NCBI RefSeq assembly: GCF_030063475.1
Contig: NZ_JASIRT010000011.1
Location: 62,001-126,000, forward strand
Reading direction: 5' to 3'
Length of the DNA: 64,000 nt
Source of the DNA: Roseomonas sp. E05
GTDB lineage: Bacteria > Pseudomonadota > Alphaproteobacteria > Acetobacterales > Acetobacteraceae
Shown here: in pieces, positions 17,542-27,872 of the stretch
Numbering within the stretch: position 1 is the stretch's first letter
How the letters are laid out: the number at the start of each line of letters is the position of its first letter
Position numbers and translations under genes: made by a program
Notes under the pieces: model-generated
What the model saw: only the letters and a program-made list of their open reading frames with translations
What the model was told of the DNA's origin: nothing
The model's database searches: none

Positions 17542-19347
17542 ATGACCGACACTCCTCTCTCCCGCATCCGCAACTTCTCGATCATCGCCCATATCGACCA
17601 CGGGAAATCCACCCTGGCCGACCGCCTGATCCAGGCCACCGGCTCCGTCGCCCTGCGCGACATGAAGGAGCAGATGCTGGACAGCATGGAGCTGGAGCAG
17701 GAGCGCGGCATCACCATCAAGGCGGCCTCGGTCCGCCTGGACTACAAGGCGAAGGACGGCAACAGCTACGTCCTGAACCTGATGGACACGCCGGGCCATG
17801 TGGACTTCGCCTACGAGGTCTCCCGCTCGCTGGCGGCCTGCGAGGGCTCGCTGCTGGTGGTGGACGCCTCCCAGGGCGTCGAGGCGCAGACCCTGGCCAA
17901 TGTCTATCAGGCCATCGACGCCGGGCACGAGATCGTCCCGGTGCTCAACAAGATCGACCTGCCGGCGGCCGAGCCGGAGCGGGTGAAGCAGCAGATCGAG
18001 GACGTGATCGGCCTCGACGCCTCGGATGCCGTCGAGATCAGCGCCAAGTCCGGGCTGAACATCGAGGGCGTGCTGGAAGCCATCGTCACCCGCCTGCCCG
18101 CGCCCACCGGCAATGCCGATGCCCCGCTCAAGGCCTTGCTGGTCGATAGCTGGTACGACCCCTATCTCGGCGTCATCATCCTGATCCGGGTGAAGGACGG
18201 CGTCATCCGCAAGGGCCAGAAGATCCGCTTCATGGCCCAGGGCTCCACCCATGTGGTGGACAGCGTCGGCGTCTTCACGCCCAAGATGGTGGCGGTGGAC
18301 AGCCTCGGCCCAGGCGAGATGGGCTACCTGAACGCCGCCATCAAGACAGTGGCCGACACCAATGTCGGCGACACCATCACCGACGACCGCAATCCGGCCG
18401 CCGAGCCGCTGCCGGGCTTCAAGCCCTCCATTCCCGTGGTCTGGTGCGGCCTCTATCCGGTGGATGCGGACGACTTCGAGAAGCTGCGCGAATCGCTTGG
18501 CAAGCTCAGGCTGAACGACGCCTCCTTCCACTTCGAGGCGGAAAGCTCGGCGGCGCTGGGCTTCGGCTTCCGCTGCGGCTTCCTGGGCCTTTTGCACCTG
18601 GAGATCATCCAGGAGCGGCTCTCCCGCGAGTTCGATCTCGACCTGATCGCGACCGCCCCCAGCGTCGTCTACAAGCTGCGGACCACCAAGGGCGAGGAGA
18701 TCGACCTGCACAATCCGGCCGACATGCCGGACCCCTCGCTGATCGAGAGCATCCAGGAGCCCTGGATCAAGGCCACCATCATGGTGCCGGACGAGCACCT
18801 CGGCTCGATCCTGACGCTCTGCTCGGAGCGGCGCGGCCAGCAGGTGGAGCTGACCTATGTCGGCAACCGCGCCATGGCGGTCTATCGCCTGCCGCTGAAC
18901 GAGGTGGTCTTCGACTTCTACGACCGCCTGAAGTCGGTCAGCCGGGGCTACGCCTCCTTCGACTACCAGATGGACGGCTATGACGAGGGCGACCTCGTGA
19001 AGATCTCCATCCTGGTGAACAACGAGCCGGTGGATGCCCTCTCCTTCATGGCGCACCGCTCCCAGGCCGAGCGGCGCGGCCGCTCCATCTGCGAGAAGCT
19101 GAAGGAGCTGATCCCCCGCCAGCTCTTCAAGATCCCCATCCAGGCGGCGATCGGCGGCCGTGTCATCGCGCGCGAGACCATTTCCGCCATGTCGAAGGAC
19201 GTCACCGCCAAGTGCTACGGCGGCGACATCTCCCGCAAGCGCAAGCTCCTGGAGAAGCAGAAGGAGGGCAAGAAGCGCATGCGCCAGTTCGGCAAGGTGG
19301 AGATTCCGCAGTCGGCCTTCATCGCCGCGCTCAAGATGGACAGCTGA
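17542..19347 (+). CDS. lepA: Elongation factor 4 (back-translocating GTPase)
   Basis: 601 residues, the standard length. G1 [11 protein letters not shown]3 DTPGHVDF and G4 NKIDLP define the GTPase domain (residues about 5-190), followed by beta-barrel domain II, EF-G-like domains III and V ([17 protein letters not shown]) and the LepA-specific C-terminal domain ([20 protein letters not shown]). It acts on stalled or mistranslocated ribosomes and in initiation-stage quality control. The gene stands alone, followed by a strong terminator. Confidence 0.98.
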   Translation: MTDTPLSRIRNFSIIAHIDHGKSTLADRLIQATGSVALRDMKEQMLDSMELEQERGITIKAASVRLDYKAKDGNSYVLNLMDTPGHVDFAYEVSRSLAACEGSLLVVDASQGVEAQTLANVYQAIDAGHEIVPVLNKIDLPAAEPERVKQQIEDVIGLDASDAVEISAKSGLNIEGVLEAIVTRLPAPTGNADAPLKALLVDSWYDPYLGVIILIRVKDGVIRKGQKIRFMAQGSTHVVDSVGVFTPKMVAVDSLGPGEMGYLNAAIKTVADTNVGDTITDDRNPAAEPLPGFKPSIPVVWCGLYPVDADDFEKLRESLGKLRLNDASFHFEAESSAALGFGFRCGFLGLLHLEIIQERLSREFDLDLIATAPSVVYKLRTTKGEEIDLHNPADMPDPSLIESIQEPWIKATIMVPDEHLGSILTLCSERRGQQVELTYVGNRAMAVYRLPLNEVVFDFYDRLKSVSRGYASFDYQMDGYDEGDLVKISILVNNEPVDALSFMAHRSQAERRGRSICEKLKELIPRQLFKIPIQAAIGGRVIARETISAMSKDVTAKCYGGDISRKRKLLEKQKEGKKRMRQFGKVEIPQSAFIAALKMDS

Positions 19348-19375
19348 CCGGGCGCAAACTGCCCCGTCCGCAGAA

Positions 19376-19412
19376 AGCCGCCGGTGCCGCAGGGTGCCGG
19401 CGGCTTTTTCTT
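19376..19412 (+). terminator. Rho-independent terminator after lepA
   Basis: AGCCGCCGG (19376-19384) pairs perfectly with CCGGCGGCT (19397-19405) and is followed by a T-rich run ending TTTTCTTT. It closes the lepA transcript before the AT-rich region. Confidence 0.88.
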
Positions 19413-19707
19413 TGCGCAGAATTCCTTCTCTGAAGTAATCGCTCAGAAACCTGAAGAGAATAACATCTTCAACATGGCGCACCTGCCATGTTCATCACGA
19501 AAAACGCTCATTCAGCAGAAGCCTTTCTCCCTTTCCATCTTCTGCACAAGACAGCCGTTTCGTCAGCCAAGATCGCGTAAAGTATTGTTTTTTTGAATAA
19601 AATCCGACCTTCCGCCGCGGCTTCACGGCCGCGCCAGGCCAAGCAGCCTTGAATCGGTTTTTATTTGGAACATAGCGTGAATATCCGGCGATTCGGAGGA
19701 AAAGCGC
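19413..19707 (+). promoter_or_regulatory. AT-rich leader upstream of tctBAC
   Basis: About 290 bases without a supported gene. It is conspicuously AT-rich for this window, with runs such as TTGTTTTTTTGAATAAAA (about 19585) and TTTTTATTTGG (about 19659). It presumably carries the tctBAC promoter and regulator sites, but no single -35/-10 pair is convincing. The AT-rich composition continues into the first codons of tctB. GGAGGAAAAGC just before 19708 is a strong ribosome site. Confidence 0.5.
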
Positions 19708-20208
19708 ATGCATTTGGCACTAAAAGAGCGATATAAGGATTATTGCGGCGGATTAATACTTTGCGCTCTCGGCGCGGCGACCGCCCTGCAGGGGAAGGCT
19801 TATCATCTCGGCACCCTCAGCCGCATGGGCCCGGGCTTCATGCCCACCGCGCTCGGCGTGCTGCTGCTGATCGTGGGGCTCGTCCTGCTGGCCGCCTGCG
19901 CCCTGCGGCGCGATGAGGCCGCGCCCTCCCGGCCTTCCCTGCCCAGCGCCGAGGAGACGATTCCGTTGCGCGCCGAATGGCGCGGCTGGCTCTGCATCTG
20001 CGCCGGCGTGATCATCTTCGCGGCGCTGGCCGAGCCCGTCGGGCTGATCCCGGCCACCTTCGCCGCTGTCGTCGTCACCGCCATGGGCGACCGCGAGAAC
20101 AGCTGGCGCGACGCCATCCTGCTCGCCCTCGGCATGGTGATCTTCGCCGTCGTCGTCTTCTGGTGGGGGCTCGGCGTGCTCCTGCCCCTCATCAAGGGCG
20201 TCCTGTAA
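19708..20208 (+). CDS. tctB: Tripartite tricarboxylate transporter, small membrane subunit TctB
   Basis: 166 residues with four predicted membrane helices (about 13-30, 44-64, 95-115 and 130-160), the TctB layout. The early motif YHLGTLSRMGPGFMPTALG is characteristic. TctB pairs with TctA to form the inner-membrane part of a secondary transporter that takes ligand from a Bug-type binding protein. First gene of tctBAC; one base separates its stop from tctA. The first 20 codons use AT-rich synonyms unlike the rest of the gene. Confidence 0.9.
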   Translation: MHLALKERYKDYCGGLILCALGAATALQGKAYHLGTLSRMGPGFMPTALGVLLLIVGLVLLAACALRRDEAAPSRPSLPSAEETIPLRAEWRGWLCICAGVIIFAALAEPVGLIPATFAAVVVTAMGDRENSWRDAILLALGMVIFAVVVFWWGLGVLLPLIKGVL

Positions 20209-20209
20209 G

Positions 20210-21739
20210 ATGTGGCAGTCCATTCTCGACCTCGGCTACGGCTTCGGCCTGGCCCTGGAGCCGCATAACCTCTTCTGGTGCTTCTCCGGCGTCCTGGTCG
20301 GCAACCTGATCGGCGTGCTGCCCGGCACGGGCGCGCTGACCGCCATCTCGATGCTGCTGCCGCTGACCTTCTCGCTGCAGCCGGTGCCGGCCATCCTGAT
20401 GCTCGCCGGCATCTTCTACGGCTCGCAATATGGCGGGGCGATCGGCGCCATCCTGCTGAACCTGCCCTCCCACCCGCCGCACGCCGTCACCTGCCTCGAC
20501 GGCTACCCGATGACACGGGCGGGCAAGGGCGGCACGGTGCTCGGCCTGACGATGATCTCCTCCTTCTTCGCCGCCTCCTTCGGCATCGTCGTCATGATCT
20601 TTGCCTCGCCGCTGCTGGTGCAGGTGGCCTTCAAGTTCGGCCCGGCGGAGCTGTTCTCGATCATGCTGCTCGGCCTGATCGCCGGCTCGACCATGTCGCG
20701 CGGCTCGCCCCTCAAGGGCATCGCCATGACGCTGATCGGCCTGATCCTGGGCTGCGTCGGCACCGATGTGCAGACCGGCCTGCAGCGCTTCACCTTCGGC
20801 CTGCCGGAGCTGGCCGACGGGGTGGAGCTGGTCTCCATCGCCATGGGCGTCTTCGGCATCGCCGACTTCCTGCGGCACGTGAACCGCATGAAGCATATCG
20901 GCAGCCTGAAGCCGGTGAGCCTGAAGGACATGCGCCCGAGCAAGGCCGAGCTGAAGCAGGCCTTCTGGCCGATGCTGCGCGGCACGCTGGTCGGCACCAT
21001 CTTCGGCGCCATGCCCGGCACCGGCCCGACCATCACCACCTTCATCGCCTACGCGCTGGAGCAGAAGATCTCCCGCACGCCGGAGAAGTTCGGCACCGGC
21101 ATGATCGCCGGCGTCGCCGCCCCCGAGGCGGCCTCGCACTCCAAGACGCAGGTGGACTTCATCCCGACCATGAGCCTCGGCATCCCCGGGGACGCGGTGA
21201 TGGCGCTGCTGCTCGGCGCGCTGCTGATCCAGGGCATCCAGCCCGGCCCCCGCCTGCTGAGCGAGCACCCGGACATCTTCTGGGGCCTGATCGCCAGCTT
21301 CTGGGTCGGCAACGTGCTGCTGATGGTGCTGAACGTGCCGATGATCGGCGTCTGGGTGAAGCTGCTGCAGGTGCCCTACCGCTTCCTTTTCCCGGCCGCC
21401 GTCTTCTTCATCGCCATCGGTGCCTATACGGTGAACAATGACATCTTCGCCGTCTACGAGGTGCTGGCCTTCGGCCTGATCGGTGCGCTGTTCATGGCGC
21501 TCGACTTTCCCATCGCGCCGATCCTGCTGGGCTACGTGCTGGGGCCGATGGTGGAGGAGAACTTCCGCCGCGCCATGCTGCTCTCGCGCGGCCATTTCTC
21601 GGTCTTCATCGATCGCCCGATCAGCGCCGCCATCCTCGGCGTCATCGTGGCGCTGCTCGCCGCCCAGGCCTTCTTCAGCCTGCGTGCCCGCCTGCGCCCG
21701 CGCGCCGCGGCGGCGGCGACCATCGCCTTTCAGGAGTAG
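20210..21739 (+). CDS. tctA: Tripartite tricarboxylate transporter, large permease TctA
   Basis: 509 residues, about 12 membrane helices. The duplicated TctA signatures are clear: VGVLPGTGALTAIS-type sequence near residues 35-50 (LIGVLPGTGALTAISMLLP) and FGAMPGTGPTITTFIAY in the second half, plus the conserved YGSQYGGAIGAILLNLPS. It forms the translocation path, probably sodium- or proton-coupled, for citrate-like or aromatic acids. Coupled to tctB by a one-base gap. Confidence 0.95.
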   Translation: MWQSILDLGYGFGLALEPHNLFWCFSGVLVGNLIGVLPGTGALTAISMLLPLTFSLQPVPAILMLAGIFYGSQYGGAIGAILLNLPSHPPHAVTCLDGYPMTRAGKGGTVLGLTMISSFFAASFGIVVMIFASPLLVQVAFKFGPAELFSIMLLGLIAGSTMSRGSPLKGIAMTLIGLILGCVGTDVQTGLQRFTFGLPELADGVELVSIAMGVFGIADFLRHVNRMKHIGSLKPVSLKDMRPSKAELKQAFWPMLRGTLVGTIFGAMPGTGPTITTFIAYALEQKISRTPEKFGTGMIAGVAAPEAASHSKTQVDFIPTMSLGIPGDAVMALLLGALLIQGIQPGPRLLSEHPDIFWGLIASFWVGNVLLMVLNVPMIGVWVKLLQVPYRFLFPAAVFFIAIGAYTVNNDIFAVYEVLAFGLIGALFMALDFPIAPILLGYVLGPMVEENFRRAMLLSRGHFSVFIDRPISAAILGVIVALLAAQAFFSLRARLRPRAAAAATIAFQE

Positions 21740-21806
21740 GCGGCGGGCAGGGCGCGCCTCCACCCAGGCGCGTCCTGCAGGGTGGGTCACTTCCTATTGA
21801 CTTTCA

Positions 21807-21824
21807 CATGACGGAATCGTCATG
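21807..21824. promoter_or_regulatory. Perfect inverted repeat before tctC
   Basis: CATGACG-GAAT-CGTCATG lies in the 123-base gap between tctA and tctC, 39 bases before the tctC start. It could be a processing hairpin that raises binding-protein expression or an operator; the sequence alone does not decide. Confidence 0.35.
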
Positions 21825-21862
21825 CCGGAAGCAGGCCGTTCCGGCCGGGAGAAAATGATCCG

Positions 21863-22852
21863 ATGATTCGCTCCACGCTCCGCCGCGCCCTGATCGGCGC
21901 GGCCTTCGGGATCGCCGCGCTGGCCCTGCCGGCCGGTGCGCAGCAGGCCTATCCCAGCCGCACCATCACCGTGGTCGTCCCCTTCGCCGCCGGCGGCCCG
22001 ACCGATACCGTGACCCGCCTGGTGGCGGAGGCCATGTCGCGCGACCTCGGGCAGACGGTGGTGGTGGAGAATGTCGGTGGCGCCGGTGGCACGCTGGGGG
22101 CGGCGCGCGTCGCCCAGGCCAGGCCGGACGGCTACACCCTCCTCATGCACCATATCGGCATGGGCACCACCCCGACGCTCTACCGCCGCCTTTCCTACGA
22201 TCCGGTGGGCGGCTTCGAGACGATCGGGCTGGTCACCGAGGTGCCGATGACCATCATCGCCCGCAAGGACATCCCGGCCGCCAACCTGCAGGAGCTGGCG
22301 GCGCTGGTCCGCAAGGAGACGACGAAGCTCAACTACGCCAATGCCGGCATCGGCGCCGCCAGCCATCTCTGCGGCCTCCTGCTGCAAAAGGCGATCGACG
22401 CGCCGATGACCACTGTGCCCTATCGCGGCACCGGCCCGGCGATGACCGACCTGATCGCCGGCACGGTGGACCTGATGTGCGACCAGACCACCAACACCAC
22501 CGAGCAGATCCGCGCCGGGGCGGTGAAGGTCTTCGCCGTCACCACACCGCAGCGCCTGCCCTCCCTGCCCGATGTCCCGACCACCGCCGAGGGCGGCCTG
22601 CCCGGCATGGAGGTGACGATCTGGCATGGCCTCTACGCGCCCAAGGGCACGCCGGAGGAGATCCGCCTGCGGCTCTCCCGCGCGCTGCAGGTGGCGCTGC
22701 GCGCCCCGGCGCTCATCCAGCGCTTCGCCGATCTCGGCACCGCACCGGTGGCGCAGGACCGGGCGACCCCGGAGGCCCACCGCGCCTTCTGGCAGGCCGA
22801 CATCGCAAAATGGCGGCCGGTGATCCAGGCCGCCGGCCAGTACGCCGACTGA
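21863..22852 (+). CDS. tctC: Tripartite tricarboxylate transporter substrate-binding protein (Bug/TctC)
   Basis: 329-residue periplasmic binding protein. Signal peptide about residues 1-27 (MIRSTLRRALIGAAFGIAAL, cleavage after AGAQ), then the Bug-family opening YPSRTITVVVPFAAGGPTDT and the ligand-loop region YRGTGPAMTDLIAGTVDLMCDQ. It captures a carboxylate and hands it to TctAB. It lies 123 bases after tctA in the same direction. One of three Bug proteins in this window and the only one with its membrane partners. Confidence 0.93.
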   Translation: MIRSTLRRALIGAAFGIAALALPAGAQQAYPSRTITVVVPFAAGGPTDTVTRLVAEAMSRDLGQTVVVENVGGAGGTLGAARVAQARPDGYTLLMHHIGMGTTPTLYRRLSYDPVGGFETIGLVTEVPMTIIARKDIPAANLQELAALVRKETTKLNYANAGIGAASHLCGLLLQKAIDAPMTTVPYRGTGPAMTDLIAGTVDLMCDQTTNTTEQIRAGAVKVFAVTTPQRLPSLPDVPTTAEGGLPGMEVTIWHGLYAPKGTPEEIRLRLSRALQVALRAPALIQRFADLGTAPVAQDRATPEAHRAFWQADIAKWRPVIQAAGQYAD

Positions 22853-22864
22853 GGCGCCTCCCCT

Positions 22865-22893
22865 GCCCCACCCGGGAGCTTTCCGGGCGGGGC
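22865..22893 (+). terminator. GC-rich hairpin after tctC
   Basis: GCCCCACCCGG (22865-22875) pairs with CCGGGCGGGGC (22883-22893) with a single A-C mismatch, starting 12 bases past the tctC stop. There is no T-run, so termination may be partial or factor-dependent. Confidence 0.45.
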
Positions 22894-23077
22894 ATCCGGC
22901 TTCCATGCGCAGAAGGCATCACTGCCGATTTCCGGCGGCGCGGAAAGACGCTATGGCTATGCTCTGGAGAAAGCCCCGCAGCCCTTCGATGGGCGGTGTG
23001 GCCTCTCCTTTGTCACCCCGCCCTTCGTGTCGCCTGGGAGACGTGATGCAATTCCGCCGGCACCGACTCCGGCCAGC

Positions 23078-26000
23078 ATGAACGGACAGGCGACCCAACA
23101 GCCTCCCTCGGTCCGGCTGTACCTGCTTATCATCGCCCTGGCCGCCTTGCTGCCGGTCTGGGGCCTTGCCGGGCACCTTGCGGGCCGTATGGCCGAAACC
23201 GAGCGCAACCGCCTGCTCGAAACCGCCAGCGACGCCGCGCGCGACCTCGCCTTCAACCTGGAGCGCGAGGTGCTCGGGCTGCACGGGGAGCTGGCGGCCC
23301 TCGGCACCTCGCCTGCCTTGCAGACCGGCCAGTTCGCGGCCTTTCACGAGCAGGCCCGCGCCCTGCGGATGATCCGCCGCACCTACCACATCCGCCTGAC
23401 CGACGCCGAAGGCCATGTGCTGGTGGACAGCGCCAGCCCCTTCCGCGACCCCGCGGCGCCCGGCATGGAACTGCCGGTGCTGCCGGATGCGCCGCAGCAG
23501 GCCGGCATTTCCACCCTGCACTTCCCTGCGGATCCGGGGGGCAGCCTGCGCATCGACATCACCGAGGAGGTGCCGCGCGGGCCGGGCCAGCCTCCTCTGC
23601 TGCTGACCGCCTCGATCGACCCGGCGATGATCTGGAACGAGCCGCTGCGGAACCTTGACCTGCCATCGGGCTGGATCGCGCTGGTGGTGGACGACAGCGC
23701 CCGCATCCTGGCCCGCCAGCCCACCGTGGCGCAGCTGATCGGGTCCGAGGCATCCCCGAACGGCTCCATCCGCAGTGCCCTCGACAGCCAGCAGGTCTCC
23801 GGCTCCATCCAGAACCGCGATTTCCAGGGGCTGCCGGTCCATGCCGCCTGGCACCGGGTGGAGGGGGCGCCCTGGGTGGTGCTGGTCGCGCTGCCCACCG
23901 AGAGGCTGGACGGGGCGCTGCGCCGGATGCTGAGCCCGGTGGTGCTGCTGGGCGGCGGGCTGCTGCTGGTGTTCACCGCCGGCCTCGCCTTCTGGGTAGA
24001 TCGCAAGGTGGCGGCCCCGCTCAACCAGCTCGGCCGGATCGCCAGCGCCTTCGGCCGCGGCGCCCCGCTCCCCGCGATCCCGCCCAGCGGCCTGCGGGAG
24101 ATCGACGCCGCCACCCGTGCGCTCACCAGCGCCGTGGCGGAGCGGGAGGCGCTGGAGACCGAGCGGCTCTCCCTCTCCGCCCGGCTGCAGACGGTGCTGG
24201 AGAGCACCACCGACAGCGTGCTGGTACTCGATCGCGCCGGGAAGGTGCTCTACCTGAACGGCCGCGCCCGGGCCCAGGCGGTGGATGCCGCGGCCAGCAT
24301 CGGCCGGCCGCTGCGGGACAGCTTCCCCGGCTGGGAAGGCGGTCCGTTCGGCGCCGCCTCCGGGCAGGCCCTGGCGGAAGGAGTGCCGAAGAGCGTCACC
24401 GCCTTCCACCCTGCGCTGGGCCGCTGGATCTCGGCCGACATGTATCCCTCGGCGGAAGGGCTGACGCTGTTCTTCCGCGACGTCAGCGACGAACACGCGG
24501 CCCAGGCGGCGCTACGCCAGAGCGAGGCGCGGCTGAAGGCGGTGCTCGACAACGTCCCGGTCGGCGTGGTGCTGGCCGAGGCGCCGGAGGGCCGCCTGCT
24601 GCTCGGCAACCGGCGGCTGGACGAGATCCTGCGGCACCCGCTGGAACTGTCCGGCAGCATGGAAGAGTACGCGGCGCAGTGGGAGGCCTACCATCCCGAT
24701 GGCCGGCGGGTGGAGGGGCGCGACTTCCCCCTCAGCCGCGCGCTGCTGACCGGCCTGCCGGCCAGCAGCGAGTACCAGTATCGCCGGGGCGACGGCAGCA
24801 TGGTCTGGCTGCGGACCACGGGCATGCCGGTGCGGGACGCGGAGGGGCGGGTGGTCGGTTCCGTCGCCGCCCTGGTCGATATCGATGCCGAGCGCCGCGC
24901 GGCGGAGGCGCTGCGCGAGAGCGAGCTGCGCTTCCGCACCCTGGCCGAGGCGGTGCCGCAGGTCGTCTGGTCCTCTCTGCCGGATGGCCGCATCGACTAT
25001 GTCAACCCGCGCCTGCAGGACTTCACCGGCCTGATGCCAGGCCTCGCCATGGAGTCCCCCGTGCGCATCGTCCATCCCGAGGACCAGCGCCGCGCCGCCC
25101 GCGCCTGGCAGCGGGCGCTGCGGCGCGGACGCCCCTTCTCGGCCGAGTTGCGGCTGCTGCGGGCGGAGGGCGGCTGGCGCTGGTGCGCCGTGCGCGCCCT
25201 GCCCGCCCGCGCCGCCGATGGCACCATCCGCCGCTGGATCGGCGCCGCCACCGACGTCTCGGAGCTGGTGGAGGCGCGTGAGGCGCTGGCGCGCCAGGTG
25301 GCGGCGCAGACCGCCTCGCGCGAGGCCGCAGTGCAGGCGGCGGCGGCACTGGCCGCCTCGGAGAGCCGCTTCCGCCGTTTCGCCGAGGCCAGCCCCGATG
25401 TGATGTGGATGACCGACCCCGCCACCGGCCGGGTGGAGTTCGTCAGCCCCGCCTTCGAGCGGATCTGGGGCGTCGCCCAGGAGCGCTTCGGCAGCCAGCC
25501 GCATCTCTGGGAGGAGATGATCCACCCCGCTGACCGGTCGCGCATCGAGGCGATGCAGCAAAGCAGGCAGGGGGCCGAGACCTTCGAGATCGAGTACCGC
25601 ATCCAGCGGCCTGACGGGACACAGCGCTGGATCCGCGATGTCAGCTTCCCCATCCTGGACGCGCAGGGCGTGCCCTCCCGCCGTGGCGGGCTGGCGCGCG
25701 ACGTGACCGAGGCCAAGGCCGCCGAGGCACGGCAGGCGCTGCTGCTCGGCGAGCTGAACCACCGGGTGAAGAACACCCTGGCGACGGTGCACTCCCTGGC
25801 GCTCCAGACGGCGCGCGCCATGGGTGACAAGTCGGAGGCCACGCAGCGCTTCCTGCAGGATTTCCAGTCCCGCCTGCTCACCCTGGCGCGCGGGCACGAC
25901 CTGCTGACCGCCCGCACCTGGCGCGGCACGACCCTGGCCGAGACCGCCCGCGCCGTGCTCACGCCGTGGCAGTCCACCTCCGGGCCGGGTGGCGAATCCC

Positions 26001-26368
26001 GCCTGGTGATCAGCGGCCCACCAGTGTGGCTGGCGCCGAAGCAGACTCTCGGTTTCGCCCTGGCCCTGCACGAGCTCGCAACCAACGCGGTCAAACATGG
26101 TGCGTTGACGCGCGCGGAAGGACGTATCGTGGTTCGCTGGCAGGGCGAGTCCGGTGGTATGGTGCGGTTGACTTGGCAGGAGCAGAACGGGCCACCGGTG
26201 CAGGCACCCTCGCGCAATGGCTTCGGCAGCCGCATGCTGGAGCGCGGGTTGCCGGCCGAACTCGGCCCGGGCTCCTCGGTCGAACTGGACTATGCCGCGG
26301 ATGGCTTCGGGGCGGTGATCCGTTTCCGCCCCGTCACTGGCCCGCAAGTTGAAGAGGAAACCGCATGA
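23078..26368 (+). CDS. Membrane sensor histidine kinase, HWE family, multiple PAS domains
   Basis: About 1096 residues from the ATG at 23078; an in-frame GTG at 23027 is an alternative. Order: TM helix about 12-32, a Cache-like extracytoplasmic sensor, TM helix about 288-307, a HAMP-like linker, four PAS/PAC repeats (including FRTLAEAVPQVVWSSLPDGR and FRRFAEASPDVMWMTDP), then the kinase core. The phospho-acceptor motif is ELNHRVKNTLATV (His895), followed by an ATPase domain with HELATNAVKHGAL, the HWE/HisKA_2 pattern. Its stop overlaps the start of a response regulator (ATGA). The binding-protein transporter upstream may import or share its signal; that is inference. Confidence 0.9.
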   Translation: MNGQATQQPPSVRLYLLIIALAALLPVWGLAGHLAGRMAETERNRLLETASDAARDLAFNLEREVLGLHGELAALGTSPALQTGQFAAFHEQARALRMIRRTYHIRLTDAEGHVLVDSASPFRDPAAPGMELPVLPDAPQQAGISTLHFPADPGGSLRIDITEEVPRGPGQPPLLLTASIDPAMIWNEPLRNLDLPSGWIALVVDDSARILARQPTVAQLIGSEASPNGSIRSALDSQQVSGSIQNRDFQGLPVHAAWHRVEGAPWVVLVALPTERLDGALRRMLSPVVLLGGGLLLVFTAGLAFWVDRKVAAPLNQLGRIASAFGRGAPLPAIPPSGLREIDAATRALTSAVAEREALETERLSLSARLQTVLESTTDSVLVLDRAGKVLYLNGRARAQAVDAAASIGRPLRDSFPGWEGGPFGAASGQALAEGVPKSVTAFHPALGRWISADMYPSAEGLTLFFRDVSDEHAAQAALRQSEARLKAVLDNVPVGVVLAEAPEGRLLLGNRRLDEILRHPLELSGSMEEYAAQWEAYHPDGRRVEGRDFPLSRALLTGLPASSEYQYRRGDGSMVWLRTTGMPVRDAEGRVVGSVAALVDIDAERRAAEALRESELRFRTLAEAVPQVVWSSLPDGRIDYVNPRLQDFTGLMPGLAMESPVRIVHPEDQRRAARAWQRALRRGRPFSAELRLLRAEGGWRWCAVRALPARAADGTIRRWIGAATDVSELVEAREALARQVAAQTASREAAVQAAAALAASESRFRRFAEASPDVMWMTDPATGRVEFVSPAFERIWGVAQERFGSQPHLWEEMIHPADRSRIEAMQQSRQGAETFEIEYRIQRPDGTQRWIRDVSFPILDAQGVPSRRGGLARDVTEAKAAEARQALLLGELNHRVKNTLATVHSLALQTARAMGDKSEATQRFLQDFQSRLLTLARGHDLLTARTWRGTTLAETARAVLTPWQSTSGPGGESRLVISGPPVWLAPKQTLGFALALHELATNAVKHGALTRAEGRIVVRWQGESGGMVRLTWQEQNGPPVQAPSRNGFGSRMLERGLPAELGPGSSVELDYAADGFGAVIRFRPVTGPQVEEETA

Positions 26369-26724
26369 GCGGACTAAAGGGGCGACGCATCCTCGTGGTG
26401 GAAGATGAAGCGCTGATTGCCATGCTGGTCGAGGATGCCCTGCTGGAAGCCGGAGCCTGCGTGCTCGGCCCCGCCGCCACGGTGGAGGAGGCCCTGGCGC
26501 TGTTCGAGGAGGAACACCCGGAGGCGGCGGTGCTGGACATCAACCTTGCGGGGCAGGCTTCCACCCCGGTGGCCGACATCCTGGTGGAGCATTCCATCCC
26601 CTTTGTCGTCGCCACCGGCTATGGCGCTGCCGGCCTGCCGGAGCGGCACCGGGATGTGCCGGTGCTTGCCAAGCCCTATGACCCGCGCGACCTGATCACC
26701 GCGCTGGAGCAGGTCTGCTGCTGA
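26365..26724 (+). CDS. Single-domain response regulator
   Basis: 119 residues consisting only of a receiver domain: acidic pocket EDE (13-15), phospho-acceptor Asp58 (AAVLDINLAG) and conserved Lys in VLAKPYDP. There is no DNA-binding output domain, typical of regulators paired with HWE kinases that act through protein contacts or phosphate shuttling. Translationally coupled to the kinase by an ATGA overlap. Confidence 0.93.
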   Translation: MSGLKGRRILVVEDEALIAMLVEDALLEAGACVLGPAATVEEALALFEEEHPEAAVLDINLAGQASTPVADILVEHSIPFVVATGYGAAGLPERHRDVPVLAKPYDPRDLITALEQVCC

Positions 26725-26725
26725 C

Positions 26726-26765
26726 GGCTGCCGGGCGCGGTGCCGCGCCGCCGCGCCCGGCAGCC
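26726..26765. terminator. Long hairpin between convergent genes
   Basis: Perfect 15-bp stem GGCTGCCGGGCGCGG / its complement (26726-26740 with 26751-26765) around a 10-base loop, between the response-regulator stop and the mtnP stop. There is no T-run on either side; a bidirectional terminator or transcript-end protector is the likely role. Confidence 0.6.
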
Positions 26766-26772
26766 CGCGGCT

Positions 26773-27675
<903 letters not shown>

Positions 27676-27738
27676 CGGGTTTCCCTCTGGAGGGTGTCGC
27701 TCACGGCGTCGGCGCATTCTGGGGCCGGGCCTGAACGG

Positions 27739-27766
27739 AAAAAGGGCCGCCCTGGAAGACGGCCCC
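27739..27766 (-). terminator. Rho-independent terminator after petABC
   Basis: On the minus strand a GGGCCG/CGGCCC stem (27744-27749 with 27760-27765) is followed by TTTTT (27739-27743). It lies between petC and mtnP and should insulate the two units. Confidence 0.75.
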
Positions 27767-27872
27767 TCGGAATCTTCCCTTCCGGGGCATCCTGGGCAGG
27801 CCGGGCGGGATCGCCGGGCCTGTCCTTGAAGCAGGATGCCGCCGGCGGCAAGCCGCCGGACGCACGGTGAGG

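Noticed and set aside
17314-19482. A 722-codon minus-strand frame over lepA
   Set aside because: Antisense to a highly conserved GTPase; no domain seen.
19413-19707. AT-rich stretch as a prophage or integrated element
   Set aside because: No integrase, attachment repeat or foreign gene; it reads as a promoter/leader for tctBAC.
20192-21790. A 532-codon minus-strand frame over tctA
   Set aside because: Antisense to tctA with low-complexity His/Asp/Arg content.
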